A DNA stretch of 64,000 nt, taken from Rhodamnia argentea (Eukaryota; Streptophyta; Magnoliopsida; Myrtales; Myrtaceae). The notes beneath the pieces were generated by a model. It was given only the letters and a program-made list of their open reading frames with translations. It was not told the DNA's origin and ran no database searches. Below, piece after piece: positions 48,788 to 59,660 of this stretch (position 1 is its first letter; each line of letters opens with the position of its first letter). The position numbers and the translations under genes are program-made. Where the stretch lies: the NCBI RefSeq assembly GCF_020921035.1, contig NC_063158.1, positions 4,632,001 to 4,696,000 of the forward strand, given 5' to 3'.

Positions 48788-51700
48788 ATGGGCTGTTTCC
48801 CATCGTCACACAGAAAACAGTTCGCTGGATATGTTGACCCTGTGACCCTTGCTTCGGAAACAGCTTGTAAGTCCTCACATCAGTGACAAGTTTTTCATGT
48901 AACAAAGCAATATCCTTTACCAGTTGTATAAATTCTGATTCAGTTACATGTGGGAACTTTCTAGGCTTTGATAAGAACAGTTTTCGCATGACATGAATGC
49001 CGCCTGAAGATTTTTCTTCTTTCGTTTTTAAAGCTTGAGATGTGTCTAGGGTGAAAACCATGAAGCTATTGCTATTATGTCCAATACCAGCTCACATATA
49101 TGTCCTTAAATCGATGGGCCTTCATAAGCTGTTGTTCAATTTGGAGTTCGACATTTGGTGTTGATTTAGATTATCCCTGTAACTATGGAAGATGGTTTAT
49201 CGGGTGAAGAGAAGAAGTGCATAGTTTACAGCAATGCAACACTTCCTAACACTGTAAATAGTTTTTGTTAAGTGTGTCAATAGGCCATGTTAGGAAATGG
49301 ACAATATGCAACTCTGAGATGTCAGATATGTTGATTGGGAAAATGAAAGATAATATTCTGTCTTACATTTCACATTGACTCCTAGTGCTACTTAGTGCAA
49401 CATCTCTTTCTCGTCTCATGCACTAATCTCCAGAGTTGATTTAATCCACTCATGTTATGCTGTGATTGGCCAGTTAGTGTCAGCGAAGTTGAAGCACTGT
49501 TTGAGCTGTACAAGAGTATGAGCAGCTCCGTGATTGATGATGGGCTAATAAATAAGGTAATGCGCACATATCCTTCTGACAAGGTGCTGTTATGCGTACT
49601 TTATTTTATATGGTGCATTTCAGTCTCCTTACTCTGGCCCAATTCACATTCTTTTCTATACTTGCTTGTGCTCTTGAAAGATTCTTCATTTCCTTAAGAT
49701 GTAATGCAACTAAGAAATGGTCTTTACTTGCTTTCGTCACTTGGTGGCTCGTGGTGTCCTTGAAATATACTTGGTAGCTGCGGCAATATCTCCTGCGTTT
49801 TCTCGGCACCATGATTTTCTTCCGTGGCCAACGACCTTTTGTTTTTTGTTTATAAGCACCCTCTTTTGCAGCAGTAAGACGTGCAACAAATTTTAACACC
49901 ACCCGAAAGATGGCCCCATGGCATCACAAAAAGTTGTATATAATGATGGCAGCCCAAATAGAACATCGTAGAGCCTTACACAACAGAAATATCTAGGAGA
50001 GGTCGCTTTAATAGCATCCTTGTGAGGAGATTCTCTAATTGCAATATTACCGTTAAGTGTGTTGTGGAGAATTGATCTCATTTATTGTAGTAGGTAGAGT
50101 AAATTCATCATACTTTTTTGAGATTTTTCATGTTGTGTATGTGGGCTTTAAGTAGATCGTGTATTCTTAACCTTTCACTTTCTTGTTTTGACTTTGGATA
50201 ATATAGAGAATTTGAATACTTTTGTTCCTAATGCAGGAAGAGTTTCAGTTGGCTTTATTCAAGAACAGAAAGAAGGAGAATCTCTTTGCTAACCGGGTAA
50301 CCAATGTTTGCCCATTTTGGTTCCATGTAGTTATAGCACCCTTTTTTATTTTCAAACCAAGAGACCTTATGATGATAGTTGCATGCGATATGGTGCCACA
50401 ATAACATTTCTTAGAAGCTCCCCTCGTTGAGGCTCATAACTTCTTGTAGTCAGCGCATCTTCCACCGTCCGTTTACATCTCAATTGATTTTGCTGCTCAC
50501 TTCATGTTATGAATTTCTATAAAAGTAAGGTGTATTCTTAGAATGAAGTTTTATGAATTGCAGATTTTTGATCTTTTTGACGTTAAACACAAGGGCTTCA
50601 TTGACTTCGGTGACTTTGTTAGATCTCTCAACGTTTTCCATCCTAATGTCCCTCAAGAAGACAAGATTAATTGTAAGTCATTTGCTGCAAGGACCTTCAA
50701 AATTTACAGTTGCAAACACCCACTAAGCATTCATGATTTTGCAATTCATAATGTATGATCATATGGGTCTGAATCATTGCAGTTTCATTTAAGCTTTATG
50801 ATTTGGAAAGCACGGGATTCATTGAGCGGCATGAGGTAAGCTGATTGATTAATTAATCATCAAGTTTTTATTTATTTATTTTGCTTAAGTGAGAATAAGC
50901 TGATGCTTCCTTTCTATCCTTTGATTTCTTCTTAGTTATCAGCCTGAAAAAAAACTTTCACCTTAATTGCATTCTGCCTTTAATTGCTTTTCTTTTGTTG
51001 GTTTCTTAGTTGATCAAACTAGGCGTATAACTTGGCTTCCTTGAAACTCACATAACTCGACTTTTGTGACATCTATAGCAATAGACTGCTATTAAGAGAT
51101 TTCTCCTCCAAGTCTCCTGAGCGATCTTTTTGAATCGCTTGGTTGTGGAGGGGAGAACTTGGGTAAAGATATGCTCGTTAGTTTCTCCATATTTTCCATC
51201 TATGAGCGAGTTGTTGTAAAGTCCCCCATTAATGAGCTTTCATAGGTTGATGGCGGAGATGGGATTTGAGCAAATATATGCTTCACTTTTTTCCATGTCC
51301 CTCCCCCTCATCTAGCTACAAGGGGAAAAAACTCGAATGAGATGCACATAATAGCATCTGTCCAGAGTTCTATAAGCACAATGGAATTGCAGTTTTACAG
51401 ACATTTATTAAAAAGTTCTTTTCTTGTCTGGATATGCTGATTGGAATTTGATGGTATACACTTTTAAGTGTTTGTGTATTCTACTTCATTGATAAAGGCA
51501 TCCATCTGATGTTGGCAGGTCAAGCAAATGTTGATAGCTCTTTTATGTGAATCAGAAATGAACTTAGCTGACGAAACGATCGAGATAATCCTTGACAAGG
51601 TGAGCTGTTGTTGCTGAGATAATCAAAAGAGAAAAATATTTGTGATTGTCTGAGAAGTTCTTGAAGATAATTGTTGTTGGCAGGGTTAGGTACTCCTGTA

Positions 51701-52223
51701 TTAACTTTTTTGTTTCTTCGCCTCAAGTGTTCCTGAACTTATTCTTCTTCCCCATTGATTGGATCCATCTTAATGCACATGGAACGAGATACTATTATAC
51801 TCATTAGGCCCTCTTTCAAGCCTCTCATCTCTCATTGGATCCAATTCCTTTAGGTTGAGTGCCAGAGCTGGCTATTTACTAGCACAGGTTCTAGTAGGAT
51901 TAAGTTGAAATGATCGTTTTCTCTTGCTGATTCGGTTATGGTACTTCTGTTTGTGGCAGACTTTTCTCCAAGCTGATGTAAACGAGGATGGGAAGATAGA
52001 TAAGTGCGAATGGCAGGACTTTGTTTCTAGAAATCCATCCTTGCTCAAGATTATGACCCTCCCCTATTTGAGGTCAGACAAATTGTGGTTATATCCAGTT
52101 TGTGCCTATAATGTAGCCAAACATGAAATTCATACTTTGGAGTACGTTCTTTCTTGCAGGGATATAACGACGACGTTTCCTAGTTTTGTGTTCCATTCCG
52201 CAGTTGAGGAGATTGTTACCTAA
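48788..52223 (+). CDS. CBL1: Calcineurin B-like protein 1 (Ca2+ sensor)
   Basis: An EF-hand Ca2+ sensor that recruits and activates CIPK kinases at the plasma membrane in salt, drought and potassium signalling. Eight coding exons (48788-48866, 49474-49556, 50237-50296, 50564-50672, 50783-50835, 51519-51599, 51960-52072, 52160-52223) give 213 residues, the same length as Arabidopsis CBL1. The N-terminus MGCFPS supplies Gly2 for myristoylation and Cys3 for S-acylation, the membrane-targeting signal of CBL1/CBL9. Canonical EF loops are clear at 117-128 ([12 protein letters not shown]) and 161-172 ([12 protein letters not shown]); the first two hands are non-canonical, as in the family. The FPSF motif places Ser201 exactly where CIPKs phosphorylate CBL1. 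The call CBL1 over CBL9 is supported by the neighbouring PPR and DXO1 genes, the order recalled for Arabidopsis At4g17615. Confidence 0.95.
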
Positions 52224-52899
52224 GGAGGTTGTATGCAGGAACCACGCCAATTAATTTCCTGTTTTACACAAAATCCATTGAGAGAACGTGAGATACTTCA
52301 TTCAAGGCCAAAGTATCTGCATTACTTCGAGAATGGAACTTTGCCTACTGTAGAGATGATTGTGCAATAGGGTGAAGTTTTGTCAATCTTTTTTTAGCAT
52401 TTTATAGTGCTAATCCTGATTGAGGATTGCTCCTGCAATATTTATTGAGAAAAGTTGCTTGTAACATTCATGGTTTGGGTTAGGTTTAGTTAGATTTGGA
52501 GATTAATCAAACCTATTCAATTGAAAAAAAAAAATCCGACTTGATCTCTATTCGGGCGATAATACTACATTTTCTCTTTATCTAAGATCTTAGCTGATAA
52601 TTATTTTGCTCGGTTCTGGTTCTTGAAAGAACTGGTGACAGTAACCAAATTTTCGTGCGTTTTTATCACTAAATTTTCAAGTCAGGTCATGCGTCTGTGC
52701 AATACTTTTGCCTAAGCCCGCCCACTGTCCTTTCGGGCTAAGTAGGCCTCCTCGCCCTGATGACTTAAGGGTGTAATACTTTTGTCAAAATCGAGTTGAC
52801 CCATCTCTTCTATATTTTTTCCCCTCTTTACTGAATTTAATCATGCAAATCTCGATGTTTAGCTCGGAAAGCAGTCAACTGGTACCGACACTCATTGGG

Positions 52900-53260
52900 G
52901 GCTTTCGTATCGTGTTCGACACTTTTCAATACTTTCTAACACGCGATCGACACGTGATTAGTGCTACGAAAACCGCGGTGACACGCGAGGTCGGCATCAC
53001 ATGCGATTTTGACATGCACGTGTGGTCAATTTTAAGTATTTTTAATAAATTAGGCGCCAAAATTTGAATTTATCAAAAATATATATACTTAAGTCATATA
53101 TCTAGCCAACTCAAAATTAATATACCCCGTCGGTCAAAAAAAAAAAAATTCTTATCGTAAATCCCTAACAAAAGAAGAGTAAAATTCACCCTAATATTTA
53201 TATATAGACATGATTTATCATGTACATATAAAAATAAATATTTAATCTATACCGTGTTTC
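52900..53260 (-). repeat. Dispersed repeat, inverted partner of 58965-59225
   Basis: Its reverse complement aligns with 58965-59225. Shared blocks, in order, are TGATAAAT..ATGTATATATA, CTCTTCTTTT, AGGGATTCACGAT/AGGGATTTACGAT, CTAGATATAT, GACTTAAGTATATATA, CACTAATCA, and AAGTATTGAAAAGTG versus AAGTATCGAAGTGTTG. No coding capacity was seen. It could be part of a retroelement terminus or another transposon; the class is not resolved. Confidence 0.65.
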
Positions 53261-53491
53261 AATGGATCGAAATTCTCTATTATTTTATAAATGATGTTTT
53301 GCGTGTCATGTCGCTTGTCGGTTCGGTGCTACGTAAGCCGTCAATCCGCTCAACTCAATTCCACCATAAATGTTAAGTTTAAGCTAGAGAAATGACTCGA
53401 CAGTTTAAGCTAGAGAAAGAATGTCTACTTGTTAAACGAGACCGTTTGATTTTGCCCAAAAAATAAAATGTCTAGACCGTTTGATAATGTT

Positions 53492-53926
53492 AGGGTGCGT
53501 ATGGTAACGTTTCTGTTCCCGGAACAATTTTTGGAACAGAAACACTTTTTTCTGTTTCCGTTCCTCGCTACGATTTTTGGGAACGTAAACGCGTTTGGTA
53601 ACGACAAAAAAAAATGTGTTCAAAAGCTTTGATAAAAAGTCGTCGTCTTTGAGAGTGTGAAGGAGTAGTTCGGGAACAGAGGGTTGCAAAAAGTGTTCCT
53701 CTTGCGTTATAAAATGTGTTCAAAAGCTTCATAAAAAGTGTTCCGGGAACAAAGAAACAAGTATTTTTTGTTTCTCGTTTCTGCTCCAAAAGTGTTCTCA
53801 TTTCGAAAAGTGTTCCCGGAACACTTTGTGAACACTTTTTTACCATACGCGTTTCTGTTTCCAAAGTGTTCCGGGAACACTTTGTTAACAGAAACACTTT
53901 TTCTGGAGCGTTACCATACGCACCCT
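53492..53926. mobile_element. hAT-type MITE, 435 bases
   Basis: The terminal inverted repeat is 18 bp and perfect: AGGGTGCGTATGGTAACG at the left and its complement CGTTACCATACGCACCCT at the right. Inside, TGTTCCGGGAACA-type palindromes recur many times in both orientations, so the whole element can form extensive hairpins. It lacks a transposase. Flanking octamers do not match. The termini fit the common plant hAT-related MITE type. It lies between CBL1 and the PPR gene. Confidence 0.85.
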
Positions 53927-54939
53927 TAGTGACCTACTTTTAGTTGAGTCGAATGTTTCCAACTCCCCGTGTAACGCCGAGGAGCTCAGCTTTAACTCGC
54001 CCGTACGTGCTCCTCAATGGCGGCGTATGTCTCGGCTGAAGCCGGAAGCTATCTACGTATCTTGTTGCCGACGGTAGAAGCATTTGATTGAGTATGCGTC
54101 CATGCGTGCGCCAATTGGTTCCGTTTCTCGGCCTGACCACAACCACTTTTTGAGGCTGTCCGCCATTCCCATGGGAACCCCGTGTCCCCAGGCATGCTTC
54201 AGAAACACACTTATCGTTCATTTTCTCCATTTGCTGCTTTTCAATCTTCAATTTGTGTGGATTGAATGAGATCATCCAAGAGGGTGCTGGAGAAAAGTAT
54301 GGTTGTGGGGCTCCTGCATTAGCCTAGCTCTCTCAATTATGAGGGTGAGCTTGGCATTTTCGAATGTGCACATGTGTTGTTCGACATAATGCCCAAGTGG
54401 TATTGCAACTTCATGGCGATCGATTACACACCTCTCGGGTATGCTTCAAACTTCTTGACGTTCCCAATGCTGTATAACAACCGAACATGACGGAAGATAA
54501 GATTTTTAGGAGATAATTAATGTGATATATACAGGTACGGTGCTCAGTTTTATGTTCTTTGTTCCTTTTCTTTGACAATATCCTCTTGTTAGTAATTGCA
54601 TTTCAAAACTACTTTAATGAATACTTGCATCATTAAAGCTTGTCTTTTCCCTTGTATTATACAGGTTTTTGGAGGGTCAAGTTGTTCAATTGCTGGAATC
54701 AAAAGATGCTTCTCTGTGAGCTTGAATCTTTTCAGTTTGCATATATTGGCTTTGAAATGCAAAGACAGGTCATTTACTCAAAGGCCTTGATGCTTGATTG
54801 AATTCCTCAAATCGTTGCAGCCGGGTATTGGCTTATTGAAAGCCTGACCATTAGCCCAGTAAACCTGGTTGTCAAGCAGGGTTCATGAAGGGGTTGTCTC
54901 ATTTGAGGTTAGTATTGCAGTCATCTGTGATAGCCAATA

Positions 54940-57081
54940 ATGCAAGATGAAGATTTTCTGCTGAAACTATTTGTAAACTTGTCTAAGTGCCGGGTCATAC
55001 TCACTTGTACTAGAATGGCTTTAACGACACGAGGAGAAATTTTTGTGCATCGTTGCACTGGAAACAGCCATCTCTTGAGATTATTGTTTCCTTACTTCGG
55101 TCAGAAGAGAGCTTTATCATGGAGACAAAATAGAGAGTTCATACTCTGCAAAAACACTAATATAGCACCAAATTCAACTCGAGCACTTTTGCTGGAGAAA
55201 CTTGGAGTTGCAATTAAAGATCACAAAATAGCAGAAGCCTGGGATATATTCAAGGATTATAGAAAATCATATGATATTTCTGATCGTTCTCTCATCAATA
55301 GATTACTCACTGGACTTTCGTACTCATCTGACCCACAATGGCAACGCAGAGCTTGTGATTTAGTTTTCAAGCACTGGAAGAGAAAATCACACCTTTTTCA
55401 CGTCGAAGTTCTAGCTAAGTTGGCTCTCTCAGTAGCGAGAGCTAAGATGCCAATTCCCTCCTCAATGATCCTCAGATTGCTGCTGGAGAAGAAGTATCTA
55501 CCACCCTTTGACATATTGAATTTAGTAATACTGCATATGGTTAAGACAGAGATTGGGACGTATCTTGCATCCAATCTACTGTTTCAGATATTTGATTCTT
55601 ATCAGCACATAACCATATGCGGTAGCAATCTTCGAAACAAGATGAAGGCTGACACAATTATCTTTAATATAGTGCTTGATGCTTGTGTGAGGTTTGGATC
55701 AGCATTAAAAGGCCAAGACGTAGTCGAGTTTATGGCACGGTCAGGAGTAGTTGCGGATGCACACTCGATTAATATCATTGCGCGGCTTTATGAGATGAAT
55801 GGGCAGAGGGATGAGATTAAGAACTATAAGGGACATGTTGATCGCATTCCAGTTGCACTTGTTCCTCATTATCAGTCTTTCTATAATAGTTTCTTGAGCT
55901 TGCACTTCAAGTTTACTGATATCAGTGCTGCTGCTGAACTTATCTTGGATTTGGATAGATATCGCGAGGCTCTTCCTCTGAACAATGAAGAGAGGCCTCG
56001 CCTTGTCTCAGTTGGATCGCCCAATCTCAAGAGTGGACTGAAGATGAGAATTCTGCCCGAGCAACTGGATATAGATCACACCTTTGAAGCGGAAAGGAAA
56101 GAAGATCTTGTTGCAGTTAGGAATGGAAAGTTCAACCTGACCAACAAAGCTCTTGCGAAGTTAATATACGGATACAGAAGAATTGGGAGGATCGGTGAGC
56201 TTTCAAAGCTTTTGTTAAGTATTCAGGAGCAGAAGGCGTCATCGGGCAGATATCATCTGTTTCTATGTGTGATCAATGCGTGCATAGGCGTAGGTTGGCT
56301 GGAGACTGCTCACGATCTCTTGGATGACTTTGAATTTGCTGGGGCTGCTATTGACTCTTCTGCGCATATCGCACTCCTGGAAGCGTACTATGAACAAGGC
56401 ATGCTTAAGGAAGCAAATGGACTAGTAAAACAGATGAAGAAGAGTGGTGTGCTCAGTAGTTGTTTTGATGAGACGACCATCTTCGCATGTGTTCTGGAGA
56501 AAGCAGCTACAAGTGAACCCAGTTCTAATATGTCATCTGCTGTTGAATGTTCTGATCTAATCAAAATGCTGGTTCAAATTATGGAAGAGGAGGAAAAATC
56601 CACTCCATGTGTGCTTTACGAGCTGAATACCTCAATTTACTTTTTCTGCAAGGCCGAAATGATGGAGGATGCTTTGATAACCTATAGAAGAATGCAGGAA
56701 ATGGAAATCCAGCCCAACGAGCAAACCTTTGCAATTTTGGTGCGTGGGTATTCATCTTTGCAAATGTACCGCGATATAACCATATTGTGGGGGGACATGA
56801 AAAGGAGTATGACGCGGGATACTTTAGTGATAAGCAGGGATCTTTGTGAATCCCTGGTGCTGAGCTTTCTTCGAGGTGGTTACTTTGAGAGAGTAATGGA
56901 GGTAATTAGCTTTATGATGGATCATAAACAGTTTGCTGATACGGGGATGTACAGATACGAGTTCCTAAAGCTCCATAAGAATCTTTACCGGAATTTAAGT
57001 GCATCGGAGGCTAGAACAGAAGCTCAGAGGAAGAGGCTTGAGCATGTTCGCGAGTTCAGAAAATGGGCTGGAATCAACTAG
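54940..57081 (+). CDS. P-class pentatricopeptide repeat protein (At4g17616-like)
   Basis: PPR proteins bind organellar RNA, one base per helical-repeat, to process or stabilise transcripts. This single open frame has no intron and spans 713 residues. Helix-turn-helix PPR units are visible, for example TIIFNIVLDACVRFGSALKG, HSINIIARLYEMNGQRDEI, LFLCVINACIGVGWLETAH, HIALLEAYYEQGMLKEANGL and TFAILVRGYSSLQMYRD. There is no E or DYW domain, so it is P-class. The C-terminus KRLEHVREFRKWAGIN and the position between CBL1 and DXO1 match Arabidopsis At4g17616 as I recall. Met26 (55015) is the likelier start: residues after it (TTRGEIFVHRC, LLRLLFPYFGQKRALSWRQ) are Arg-rich and lack acids, like a mitochondrial presequence, while the first 25 contain an acidic DED. 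The target RNA is unknown. Confidence 0.9.
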   Translation: MQDEDFLLKLFVNLSKCRVILTCTRMALTTRGEIFVHRCTGNSHLLRLLFPYFGQKRALSWRQNREFILCKNTNIAPNSTRALLLEKLGVAIKDHKIAEAWDIFKDYRKSYDISDRSLINRLLTGLSYSSDPQWQRRACDLVFKHWKRKSHLFHVEVLAKLALSVARAKMPIPSSMILRLLLEKKYLPPFDILNLVILHMVKTEIGTYLASNLLFQIFDSYQHITICGSNLRNKMKADTIIFNIVLDACVRFGSALKGQDVVEFMARSGVVADAHSINIIARLYEMNGQRDEIKNYKGHVDRIPVALVPHYQSFYNSFLSLHFKFTDISAAAELILDLDRYREALPLNNEERPRLVSVGSPNLKSGLKMRILPEQLDIDHTFEAERKEDLVAVRNGKFNLTNKALAKLIYGYRRIGRIGELSKLLLSIQEQKASSGRYHLFLCVINACIGVGWLETAHDLLDDFEFAGAAIDSSAHIALLEAYYEQGMLKEANGLVKQMKKSGVLSSCFDETTIFACVLEKAATSEPSSNMSSAVECSDLIKMLVQIMEEEEKSTPCVLYELNTSIYFFCKAEMMEDALITYRRMQEMEIQPNEQTFAILVRGYSSLQMYRDITILWGDMKRSMTRDTLVISRDLCESLVLSFLRGGYFERVMEVISFMMDHKQFADTGMYRYEFLKLHKNLYRNLSASEARTEAQRKRLEHVREFRKWAGIN

Positions 57082-58243
57082 TTTCCACTTTCCGATGGAC
57101 AAAAGATGGGCTTCATACTCAGCAACACGCTGAAACGTCAAACTTGTGTACCCTATTGTTTTTCTGGAGACTGCAGTCATTGATTTCTTCACGCCCAGTA
57201 ACCAGAGTAATCTTCTGTTTGGTTTTTCTGTCGTCGCCAAGTTAATGCCAGTGGAAGTTACTCATCCTTTCTAAGATCATGTACATCAACTGAACTGTAA
57301 ATTGTCGACTTTGGAAAGCTCTTTTTTTCTCATTTAGTGAGAAACATATAATGTCTCACAATGTCAATAGATACCATAATTCCTGTTAAAAATTTGCTGT
57401 GGGCGAGCACTTTGATGATGTATGGTCGCTATTAATTTCCAATGATTGAACCATCTCATTCTTCCGATCCTCTTACCTTATCATTTTTTTACGTCCACTT
57501 TTAAATGCCAGTTGAACTTGTTGAGGCATCAACTTCAAAGCAAGACAAGATGACGGATGAAAAAGCTCGCCTCACGGGACATTTGAAGTCCCCTACTTTG
57601 GGTTGATGCAAGAATAGTTCCTTGGATTCTGTGTGATACAATCATACAGCCACAGCTAAGTAACTCTTCTGTCGTACTTAGGCTGTTTTGTTAGTTCATT
57701 CATTCCTCTCATATGATGCAGTAAAGTGTTCGTATCCGGCCTTTGGAGCAACGCGAAATTTGAATATGTACGGACATGTCACAGTCGATAATTATAAATA
57801 TCCCACCTAGTCCGGTTAAAAATATCCCCCCTCTCTCCCACACCGCCGCGAACGCTGTCTTCTTCCTCACCGTCCATCCCACCTCTTCAATGCTCATGCC
57901 GCCGCCGTTGTCTTCTCCGCCGCCAACAAGCCCTGGATCTGAGCTAGTGGATGGACTGGGTTGAGACGAAGTAGGATTGAGTCCCCTGATCATGAAGTAC
58001 GAGACTACTTGCGATTGTATGCGCAAGAAAATCAGAAGATTTGGAGAACAATTCGTCGATCTAGGTAGGTAGGTGCTGGTGGTGGTGATTCTGGAGATGA
58101 TGTCGGTCGAGATTATGAAGCTTCGATTCGGTTTTTGAAAGTTTCGAAGCTTGTTTGTTGCCATGCACTTTTGGCGCTCTTCTAGCTCGATGTCATTATT
58201 AATGCCATCCACATATTCAAAAGGTGAAGCGCAACCTTCCTTT
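57082..58243. other. Spacer downstream of the PPR gene
   Basis: It carries the PPR 3' region with several AATAAA-like strings. A GC-richer stretch at about 57810-58000 (CCGCCGCCGTTGTC) gives overlapping open frames on both strands (57776-57964 plus, 57709-58263 minus), but neither resembles a known protein. No gene is called. Confidence 0.4.
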
Positions 58244-58925
58244 GGGTTTGCGTTTGGCTTCACTGAAATTAATCGGAATTTAATAGAAGTTAACTAAGCT
58301 ATTGCTCGAGCATGAGTAAAACAAAAAAATAGCTTTCAAAATGAAATTATCAACTAAATCCGCCGGTGACCGGTATGGAGAAATTCGAATCGTGAACCAT
58401 CTCCACCGTACCGAGTTAAAATGGCAGATAGACCGAGACGAGGCTCATTTCAATCGAGTTGCGGAATGAGTCCCCTCGGACATCCGACTCAGATATTTAT
58501 TAAATAATACACATGATATTACAAAATCTATTTGATCTTTATTTTATCTGGCATTTCCTATCAAGAAAAAAATATTCGAACGACGAAACGCAACCTTTGG
58601 ATTTGGCTTCACCGCAACTAATCGAAATTTAATAGTAGTTAGTAAGTTGTTGCTCGAGCATGAGTAAAATACAAAATAACTTTCAAAATGAAATTATCAA
58701 CCGAATCATGAATCGGTCCAGTGATCGGTGTGGAGAAATTCTAACGGTGAACCATCTCCACCAATTCGAGTTAAAATGGCAAATAGACTGAGATGAGGCT
58801 CATTTCAGCTGAATTGTGGAACGTGTCGCCTCACTCTTTCGACTCGTATATTTACCAAATAACACATATAATATCACAAAATCTGTCTTATCTTTATTTT
58901 ATTCTGCCTTTACTATCCAATAAAA
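58244..58925. repeat. Tandem pair of about 348-base repeats between PPR and DXO1
   Basis: Two diverged copies lie head to tail: about 58244-58590 and 58592-58925. TTGCTCGAGCATGAGTAAAA recurs 348 bases apart (58302 and 58650). Shared blocks follow in the same order: TTTCAAAATGAAATTATCAA, GAACCATCTCCACC, GAGTTAAAATGGCA, GAGGCTCATTTCA and ACAAAATCT. A third partial copy of the GAGGCTCATTTCAGCCGAG block lies at 59530-59585, separated from the pair by a MITE and another repeat. The class is unknown. Confidence 0.8.
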
Positions 58926-58964
58926 AAATAAGGGATTCCAACACGTTGGAACACATTATATATT

Positions 58965-59225
58965 AAACGAATACATGATAAATTATCATGTATATATAAA
59001 AAAATTAGCAGCGAGTCTCTTCTTTTTCAAGGGATTCACGATTAGATTTTTTTTTACTAGCTAGATATATTATTTTTAGGATAGTTGAGTATAGGACTTA
59101 AGTATATATAATTTTTTCTGTTGAAATGGCATGTCGGGATATTGTAATCACGTTATGTTGGCGTGTTTGAAGTACTAATCATGTGTGAATGGCATGTCAA
59201 AAAGTATCGAAGTGTTGAAAAGTAG
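58965..59225 (+). repeat. Dispersed repeat, inverted partner of 52900-53260
   Basis: It aligns with the reverse complement of 52900-53260 through the blocks listed there, including GACTTAAGTATATATA at 59095. Together the two copies flank the PPR gene in opposite orientations, 6 kb apart. Confidence 0.6.
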
Positions 59226-59253
59226 CATAACGAAGAACGAAGACCCCGGAAGG

Positions 59254-59485
59254 TAGAGGTAGCCGGTTCCACGGAACCGGCGGTTCCGGTTCCTAAAAAA
59301 GGTGGAACCACTGGTTTTGGGTCGGTTCCGGTTCCGGTTCGGAACCGCCGGATCCAAGGCCCAATTGCTCTTTTCACCCGGCCTTCTTTTTTTTTTTTTT
59401 TTTAAATCGGGTTGGAATCGGCCCGGAACTGTGGGCCAGGTCAACGGGCCGGTTCCGGGCCCACGGATCCATTTGGCCACCTCTA
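59254..59485. mobile_element. hAT MITE with exact 8-base target duplication
   Basis: CCGGAAGG occurs directly on both sides (59246-59253 and 59486-59493), the 8-bp target duplication of hAT transposons. The terminal inverted repeat is TAGAGGTAGCC at the left and GGCCACCTCTA at the right (one mismatch). The 232-base body is built of repeated GGTTCCGGTTCC and its complement. The right end lies 175 bases upstream of the DXO1 start codon, so it sits in that gene's promoter region. Confidence 0.92.
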
Positions 59486-59602
59486 CCGGAAGGTATTGTG
59501 CTACGTAGGTTAAATCAGCAATAAACCGCGAGGCTCATTTCAGCCGAGTTGCGAAACGAGTCAACTCAGTAATTCGACTCACTCGCCACGTTCGGAAATG
59601 CG

Positions 59603-59609
59603 TATAAAA
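59603..59609 (+). promoter_or_regulatory. Candidate TATA box of DXO1
   Basis: TATAAAA lies 52 bases before the start codon at 59661. The sequence just upstream (59530-59585) is a piece of the repeat family at 58244-58925. Confidence 0.55.
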
Positions 59610-59660
59610 CCATCTGCTCACAAATCATCACCGAAGCTCCATCCCTAAAACCTCACGCCC

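Larger units (their letters stand above)
52224..54939. other. Spacer between CBL1 and the PPR gene
   Basis: It begins with the CBL1 3' region, then a dispersed repeat (about 52900-53260) and a hAT-type MITE (53492-53926), both listed separately. From about 53950 to 54280 the GC content rises (AACGCCGAGGAGCTCAGC); this is probably the promoter and leader of the PPR gene. The plausible acceptor TTATACAG at about 54655-54662 hints at a spliced leader. No other gene was recognised. Confidence 0.4.

Noticed and set aside
53432-53943. Several open frames on both strands around 53.4-53.9 kb
   Set aside because: They read through the palindromic MITE and reflect its inverted-repeat symmetry.
57709-58263. 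Minus-strand frame of 184 codons
   Set aside because: It runs from spacer into the 348-base repeat, and no domain, splice structure or homologue was recognised.
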